Of a DNA stretch of 64,000 nt, positions 58,934 to 64,000 are shown in pieces. The notes beneath the pieces were generated by a model. It was not told where the DNA came from, did no database searches, and worked only from the letters and a program-made list of their open reading frames with translations. The position numbers and the translations under genes were made by a program. Each line of letters starts with the position of its first letter. The first letter of the stretch is position 1. The DNA lies in assembly GCF_001514205.1 (NCBI RefSeq), contig NZ_KQ948766.1:530277-594276 (forward strand), written 5' to 3'. This DNA is from Streptomyces griseoruber. Its GTDB lineage: Bacteria > Actinomycetota > Actinomycetes > Streptomycetales > Streptomycetaceae.

Positions 58934-61424
58934 GCTTCTCCACCGGCGCGTACCGCAGCAGCAGCCGCTTGGGCTTGCTGTCGCCGAAGTCGATGGTCGC
59001 CTCCGCGTTCCCTCCCGTGCCCTTCACGCCGACGACCGTGCCCAGCCCGAACTGGTCGTGGGTGACGCGGTCGCCGACGGCCAGCGCGACCACCGGCTTC
59101 TCCGTCGCGCCCCGGCGGGTCGCGAAGCCGGAGGCACCCGCGGCCGAGGAGCGCGAGCGGGACGAGGACAGCGAGGCCGCCACGCCGGAGACCGGACCGG
59201 AAGAGACGGGCGCGCTCGCCCCCGTCCGCTTCCAGTCCACATGGGTCGCCGGGATCTCCTCCAGGAACCGGGAGGGCGGGTTGTACGACGGCTGGCCCCA
59301 GGCGCTGCGCAGCGAGGACCGCGTGAGGTAGAGCCGTTCACGCGCGCGTGTGATGCCGACGTAGGCCAGGCGGCGCTCCTCCTCCAGCTCCTTGGCCTGG
59401 CCGAGGGCGCGCATGTGCGGGAACACGCCGTCCTCCATGCCGGTGAGGAACACGACCGGGAACTCCAGGCCCTTGGCGGTGTGCAGGGTCATCAGGGTGA
59501 TGACGCCGGAGCCTTCCTCGTCCTCGTCGGGGATCTGGTCGGAGTCGGCGACGAGCGCGACCCGCTCCAGGAAGGCGGCGAGACCGCCGGTGGCCGCGCC
59601 CTCGCCCTCGGCCTGCTCCTGCTCGAACTCCAGGGCCACGGCGGCGAGTTCCTGGAGGTTCTCGATGCGGGTCTCGTCCTGCGGGTCGGTGGAGGCCTGC
59701 AACTCGGCGAGGTAGCCGGTGCGTTCGAGCACGGCCTCCAGGACGGTGGCGGGGCCCGCGCCGGACTCGACGATCGTCCGCAGCTCCTCCATCAGCACGT
59801 TGAACCGCTTCACCGCGTTCGTCGACCGCGCGGCCATGCCGTACGCCTCGTCGACGCGCTTGAGCGCCTGCGGGAAACTGATCTTCTCGCGCTGGGAGAG
59901 GGCGTCGATCATCGCCTCGGCGCGCTCACCGATACCCCGCTTGGGGACGTTGAGGATCCGGCGCAGCGGGACGGAGTCCTCCGGGTTGGCGAGGACGCGC
60001 AGGTAGGCCAGGACGTCCCGGACCTCCTTGCGCTCGTAGAAGCGGACGCCGCCGACGACCTTGTAGGGCAGGCCGACGCGGATGAAGACCTCTTCGAAGA
60101 CACGGGACTGGGCGTTGGTGCGGTAGAAGACGGCGACGTCGCCGGCCTTCGCGTCGCCCGCGTCCGTGAGGCGGTCTATCTCGTCGGCGATGAACTGCGC
60201 CTCGTCGTGCTCGGTGTCGGCGACGTAGCCGGTGATGCGCGCGCCCGCACCCGCGTTGGTCCACAGGTTCTTGGGGCGGCGGGACTCGTTGCGCTCGATG
60301 ACGGCGTTGGCGGCGGACAGGATCGTCTGCGTGGAGCGGTAGTTCTGTTCGAGCAGGATCGTCGTCGCGTCCGGGTAGTCCTCCTCGAACTGGAGGATGT
60401 TGCGGATCGTCGCGCCGCGGAAGGCGTAGATCGACTGGTCGGCGTCACCCACGACGCACAGTTCGGCAGGCGATAGGTCGTACTCGTTCGGGGGTACGTC
60501 GACCGGGTGCTCGGAGGTGCCGACCAGCTCCCGGACCAGGGCGTACTGGGCGTGGTTGGTGTCCTGGTACTCGTCGACGAGGACGTGCCGGAAGCGGCGG
60601 TGGTAGTGCTCGGCGACGTCCGGGAAGGCGCGCAGCAGGTTGACCGTCGTCATGATCAGGTCGTCGAAGTCGAGGGCGTTCGCCTCGCGGAGCCGGGACT
60701 GGTACATCGCGTAGGCCTGGGCGAGGGTCTTCTCGAAGCCGTCGGCGGCCTGGGCGGCGAAGTCCTCCTCGTCGATCAGCTCGTTCTTGAGGTTGCTGAT
60801 CTTGGCGCTGAAGGACTTCGGCGGGAAGCGCTTGGGGTCGAGGTCCAGGTCACGGCAGACCAGGGCCATCAGCCGCTTGGAGTCGGCGGCGTCGTAGATC
60901 GAGAAGGAGGAGGTGAAGCCGAGCTTCTTGCTCTCCCGGCGCAGGATGCGCACGCACGCGCTGTGGAAGGTCATCACCCACATCGCGTTCGCGCGCGGGC
61001 CGACGAGCTGCTCGACGCGCTCCTTCATCTCGCCCGCGGCCTTGTTGGTGAAGGTGATGGCGAGGATCTGGCCCGGGTGGACGTTCCGCTCGGCGAGCAG
61101 GTGGGCGATGCGGTGGGTGAGCACGCGCGTCTTGCCGGAGCCGGCGCCGGCGACGATGAGCAGGGGGGTGTCGGCGTGCACGACGGCCGCGCGCTGGTTG
61201 TCGTTCAGCCCCTCCAGGAGCGCGGCCGCGTCGATCGCCGGGCGCGGGGCGCCGTCGCGGTAGTAGGCGTCCCGGTCCGGAGGCACGTCGAACTTCCCGC
61301 CGAACAGATCGTCCGGAACCTGCTCCGGTACGTGATCGTCCTCGGGCGGCGGCGGGGGTTCCTCCTCGCGGCCGGCGGGGGCCTGGAGGTTCGCCAGGAA
61401 GCTGTCGTCAAAGAGGCTGCTCAT
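58929..61424 (-). CDS. pcrA: ATP-dependent DNA helicase PcrA (UvrD/Rep family)
   Basis: 831 aa, full length. Superfamily 1A motifs: VAGAGSGKTRVLTHR (Walker A), VDEYQDTNHAQ (motif II), VGDADQSIYAFRG (III), LEQNYRST (IV) and VTLMTLHTAKGLEFPVVF-type V/VI region. The C-terminus carries the Tudor-like segment (VGDRVTHDQFGLGTVVG). Unwinds DNA in repair and rolling-circle replication. Its 3' end is the insertion point of the island, and the coding sequence was not damaged. Confidence 0.97.
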   Translation of the reverse strand: MSSLFDDSFLANLQAPAGREEEPPPPPEDDHVPEQVPDDLFGGKFDVPPDRDAYYRDGAPRPAIDAAALLEGLNDNQRAAVVHADTPLLIVAGAGSGKTRVLTHRIAHLLAERNVHPGQILAITFTNKAAGEMKERVEQLVGPRANAMWVMTFHSACVRILRRESKKLGFTSSFSIYDAADSKRLMALVCRDLDLDPKRFPPKSFSAKISNLKNELIDEEDFAAQAADGFEKTLAQAYAMYQSRLREANALDFDDLIMTTVNLLRAFPDVAEHYHRRFRHVLVDEYQDTNHAQYALVRELVGTSEHPVDVPPNEYDLSPAELCVVGDADQSIYAFRGATIRNILQFEEDYPDATTILLEQNYRSTQTILSAANAVIERNESRRPKNLWTNAGAGARITGYVADTEHDEAQFIADEIDRLTDAGDAKAGDVAVFYRTNAQSRVFEEVFIRVGLPYKVVGGVRFYERKEVRDVLAYLRVLANPEDSVPLRRILNVPKRGIGERAEAMIDALSQREKISFPQALKRVDEAYGMAARSTNAVKRFNVLMEELRTIVESGAGPATVLEAVLERTGYLAELQASTDPQDETRIENLQELAAVALEFEQEQAEGEGAATGGLAAFLERVALVADSDQIPDEDEEGSGVITLMTLHTAKGLEFPVVFLTGMEDGVFPHMRALGQAKELEEERRLAYVGITRARERLYLTRSSLRSAWGQPSYNPPSRFLEEIPATHVDWKRTGASAPVSSGPVSGVAASLSSSRSRSSAAGASGFATRRGATEKPVVALAVGDRVTHDQFGLGTVVGVKGTGGNAEATIDFGDSKPKRLLLRYAPVEKL

Positions 61425-61659
61425 CGCTCTCCGAGTCTAGGGTGCCCCACTGACAACGCGCGGCCGTCCCCCGAACATCTCCACCCTCACCTTCCGGGGC
61501 GGCGCTATCACAGCACGTGATCCCATGTCTCGGCTTTGCGCAAGGTAACGAAAATGTATCGGGCATATCGCCCATCAACCTTCACAGGAGCCACACGAGT
61601 TGGTTACCGTGCCGGGCAGGCCACACGGATCCCCACCGGCGAACCTCGCCGGGCCGTAC
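61425..61659 (+). promoter_or_regulatory. promoter region of the NlpC/P60 gene and pcrA
   Basis: Divergent intergenic part. Relatively AT-rich around 61540-61580 (GTAACGAAAATGTATCGGGC), where the riboswitch-controlled transcript probably starts. No gene was seen. Confidence 0.5.
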
Positions 61660-61850
61660 GGCCTCCGCCGAGTCCGGTGCGCCCCCTGTGCGGCAGCCGG
61701 AGCCGGGGACCCACCGAGATCCCGGGGTGAATCGGCCCGACTCCCCAGCGGAGGCGGCCGTAGGGCGCCCTTCCGAACGATCCGCCCGAACCCTCCCCCC
61801 TCTCGGCTTCCCTCGAGCGGGGGACCCCCATCGCCAACCCGGTGGGCGGA
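61660..61850 (+). ncRNA. ydaO-type cyclic di-AMP riboswitch
   Basis: Leader of the NlpC/P60 gene. Conserved ydaO blocks are visible: CTCCGCCGAGTCCGG at the 5' side, GCCGGAGCCGGGGACCCACC, CCCGGGGTGAATCGGCC in the middle, and CCAACCCGGTGGGCGGA closing P1 (pairing of CCGCC at 61665 with GGCGG at 61845). Streptomyces uses this c-di-AMP riboswitch in front of cell-wall hydrolases (rpfA, NlpC/P60), where ligand turns expression off. The ribosome site GGAAGGAG follows immediately. Confidence 0.85.
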
Positions 61851-61871
61851 AGACGGAAGGAGTCGCCTCTC

Positions 61872-63029
61872 TTGGCGTCGCAGCACCGCAAGCCGCGCTT
61901 CTCGCGCACCCGCGCGGCAGGCATACGCACGCCCACCCTGGCCACCGCCGCGCTCACGTCCGTGGCCCTGCTCTCCCAGTCGGCGAACGCCGCCCCCTCC
62001 GACGACGGCAAGCCGAGCCTGGAGGAGGTCGAGAAGAAGGTCGACGACCTCTACCGCCAGGCGGAGACGGCGACCGAGAAGTACAACGCCGCCAAGGAGA
62101 AGACGACCAGGCAGCGCAAGCAGGTGGACGGTCTCCTCGACGACGTCGCCCGGCGCACCCAGAGACTCAACGAGGCGCGGGAGGAGCTCGGTTCCGCCGC
62201 CGCCGCGCAGTACCGCACCGGGGCCTCCGCGCCCGACACGGCGACGTTCCTGCTGGCGGACTCCCCGCAGGACTACTTCGACCGGACGCAGCTGATGAAC
62301 CGGCTGACCGACCGCCAGAAGGACGCCGTCGACGACTACGTCACCGAGCAGTCGGCGACGATGCGGAAGCGCCAGGAGGCCGCCGAGAGCCTCGCGACCC
62401 TCGACGACAGCCAGAGCGACCTGAAGACCGCCAAGGCCGCCGTCCAGAAGAAGCTCGGCGACGCGCGCGAACTGCTGTCGCAGCTGACGGCCCAGGAGAA
62501 GGCGCGGCTGGCGGAGATCGAGAAGCAGCAGCAGGAGGAGGCCGCGCGCGAGGCGGCCGAGCTGGCCCGGCAGCAGGCGGAACAGGCCGCCCAGCAGGAC
62601 ACCGGCACATCCTCCTCCTCGTCCTCCTCGTCCTCCTCTTCTTCGTCCTCGTCGTCGGACTCCTCGTACGCCACCAAGGCCGAGAAGGCGCTCGCGTTCG
62701 CCCGTGCACAGATCGGCAAGCCGTACGTGTGGGGCGCCACCGGCCCCGACTCCTACGACTGCTCCGGCCTCACCCAGGCCGCCTGGAAGGCCGCCGGCGT
62801 CTCCCTGCCGCGCACCACGTACGACCAGGTGAACGCCGGCACCACCGTCTCCCTCGCCGACGCCCGCCCCGGTGACCTGGTCTTCTTCTACGACGACATC
62901 AGCCACGTCGGCATCTACATCGGCAACGGCATGATGATCCACGCCCCGAAGCCGGGCGCGTACGTCCGCGAGGAGTCGATCTACTACGACGGCGAGTCGG
63001 GCATCCACAGCGTGGTCCGCCCGGCCTGA
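61872..63029 (+). CDS. secreted NlpC/P60 cell-wall hydrolase
   Basis: 385 aa from TTG 61872, 9 bases after GGAAGGAG; GTG 61842 lies within the riboswitch. Signal peptide (ALTSVALLSQSANAA), a long coiled coil (residues ~40-230), a run of serines (about 17 in a row near residue 250) and the NlpC/P60 domain with the catalytic Cys in SYDCSGLTQAAW and His in DISHVGIYIGNG. A peptidoglycan endopeptidase acting outside the cell, with expression set by c-di-AMP. Confidence 0.95.
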   Translation: MASQHRKPRFSRTRAAGIRTPTLATAALTSVALLSQSANAAPSDDGKPSLEEVEKKVDDLYRQAETATEKYNAAKEKTTRQRKQVDGLLDDVARRTQRLNEAREELGSAAAAQYRTGASAPDTATFLLADSPQDYFDRTQLMNRLTDRQKDAVDDYVTEQSATMRKRQEAAESLATLDDSQSDLKTAKAAVQKKLGDARELLSQLTAQEKARLAEIEKQQQEEAAREAAELARQQAEQAAQQDTGTSSSSSSSSSSSSSSSSDSSYATKAEKALAFARAQIGKPYVWGATGPDSYDCSGLTQAAWKAAGVSLPRTTYDQVNAGTTVSLADARPGDLVFFYDDISHVGIYIGNGMMIHAPKPGAYVREESIYYDGESGIHSVVRPA

Positions 63030-63120
63030 GTCATGTGCGGGCACGCGCGTGCAGGTCGTTTTCCGCGACTACGCGCGTGTGCCGCCGTGTGAACCGCTTC
63101 GCATCCTTAGCATCGGGCCC

Positions 63121-64000
63121 ATGCCCGGCACCTCCTCCCTGCGCGCCTGGTGGGCGCGGCGTCCGCCGGCGGCCGGCGCCGCCGTGCTGGCCACCGGCAT
63201 CCTGTCGATCGGACTGCGCCTCGCGGGACACGAGGTCCTGTCCCATGTCGCGCTGGCACTGGCCGGCGCGGCCTGGGTGGCGCTGGCCGCCGACTTCGTC
63301 GTACGACTCCTGTGGGAGCGCCGGCGCTGGCTGGCGGAGGCGGGCACACCGGGCGGGCTGACCGCCGTGGCCGCCACGACCGTGCTCGGCACGGGCGTCT
63401 CGGCGCTGGGCCGGCAGAACCTGGCCTGGGCGCTGCTGGCGCTGTCGGCCGTGCTGTGGCCGGTGCTGATGACGGGTGTCGTACGGCAGGTCGTGCGACG
63501 CGTCATGAGCCACCGGGCCCGCCGGATGCCCGGAGCCGTGTTCCTGTGCTGTGTGGCCACCGAGGGGCTCGCGGTGCTGGGCGCGACCCTGGCGAAGGCC
63601 GAGACGCTCTCCTGGCCCGCGCACACCGCGCTCGTGCTGTTCTGGCTCGGCCTGCCGCTCTACGCGGGCATGCTCGCCCTGTTCGACTGGCGTCAGGTCA
63701 CCGAGGGCGCCGGGGACCAGTGGGTGGCCGGTGGGGCGCTCGCCGTCTCGGCCCTCGCGGGGTCGCGGCTCATCGACGCGGACCACGCGCTGTACCTGTG
63801 GAACGCCGACGACCGGGGCGTCCTGCGCGGGATGACGATCGCGCTGCTCGTCCTCGCCCTCGTCTGGTACGCCGTCCTGCTCGCCGCCGAGGTCCTCCGG
63901 CCACGGCCACACCCCGACGTACGGCGGTGGGCGACGGTGTTCCCGATGGGGATGACGGCGGTGGCGACGATGTCCGTCGCCACCGCCGCCGACGTCCCGG
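63121..64000 (+). CDS. TehA/SLAC1-like membrane transporter (truncated by window end)
   Basis: Open from ATG 63121 to the window edge (293 codons, no stop). About nine membrane helices are visible (GAAVLATGILSIGLRLAG, LALAGAAWVALAADFVVRLL, LVLFWLGLPLYAGMLALF and others), ending in RRWATVFPMGMTAVATMSVA, which matches the FPxG-type helix of tellurite-resistance/C4-dicarboxylate (TDT, SLAC1) channels. Substrate unknown. The 3' end is outside the window. Confidence 0.75.
   Translation, partial: MPGTSSLRAWWARRPPAAGAAVLATGILSIGLRLAGHEVLSHVALALAGAAWVALAADFVVRLLWERRRWLAEAGTPGGLTAVAATTVLGTGVSALGRQNLAWALLALSAVLWPVLMTGVVRQVVRRVMSHRARRMPGAVFLCCVATEGLAVLGATLAKAETLSWPAHTALVLFWLGLPLYAGMLALFDWRQVTEGAGDQWVAGGALAVSALAGSRLIDADHALYLWNADDRGVLRGMTIALLVLALVWYAVLLAAEVLRPRPHPDVRRWATVFPMGMTAVATMSVATAADVP

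Noticed and set aside
63031..63912. 293-aa minus-strand frame (Gln/Arg/Gly-rich)
   Set aside because: It is the shadow of the membrane transporter starting at 63121, whose hydrophobic helices and codon bias are convincing.

Overview
The window is high-GC actinobacterial DNA with the codon use, Shine-Dalgarno sequences and gene order of a Streptomyces chromosome core. Housekeeping genes (mdh, folD, purH, purN, sucD, sucC, pcrA) occur in the order I recall for the S. coelicolor SCO4827-SCO4795 interval, read backwards. Two accessory biosynthetic blocks interrupt that backbone. Comparisons with S. coelicolor are from memory; everything else is read from the sequence.

Layout. 1-2.6 kb: an ATP-grasp (YgiC-like) protein with a small lipoprotein, and a multi-pass membrane protein. 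2.7-12 kb: a p-aminobenzoate (PABA)-centred cluster: a DUF3050 heme-oxygenase-fold protein, divergent from an operon of an ABM-domain membrane protein, fused PabAB, two AMP-dependent ligases, an FAD monooxygenase and a class IV PLP enzyme. 12-26 kb: AhpD-like protein, mdh, two paralogous HTH membrane proteins, DUF3017, folD, a PQG-rich membrane protein, purH, purN, DUF4190- and DUF6350-type membrane proteins, an ECF-like sigma factor with a membrane anchor, sucD and sucC. 26-36.5 kb: two hypothetical proteins, then a VWA / DUF5682 / MoxR ATPase / SWIM / DUF5691 module. 36.5-40 kb: an IcmB-like B12 protein, a lipase and an M23 peptidase.

40.0-58.9 kb: an 18.9-kb island between the M23 peptidase and pcrA. 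It has near-identical 350-bp inverted repeats at its ends, a 7-bp direct repeat outside them (the right copy lies in the end of pcrA), and the N- and C-terminal pieces of an IS5-type transposase at opposite ends. Inside is a minus-strand RiPP cluster. Two small precursors have no cysteine and end in Thr. They sit with the full daptide set (iron-type dehydrogenase, class III aminotransferase, methyltransferase, recognition protein, M50 protease, ABC exporter). The cluster also has a class III LanKC synthetase, an F420-type luciferase-like oxidoreductase, a GT2 glycosyltransferase and rmlCABD for dTDP-L-rhamnose. The prediction is a dehydrated, possibly D-Ala-containing and rhamnosylated peptide with a C-terminal amine made from Thr. 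This is the most interesting system here.

58.9-64 kb: pcrA, a c-di-AMP (ydaO-type) riboswitch in front of an NlpC/P60 hydrolase, and a truncated TehA/SLAC1-like membrane protein. No rRNA, tRNA or CRISPR array was seen.
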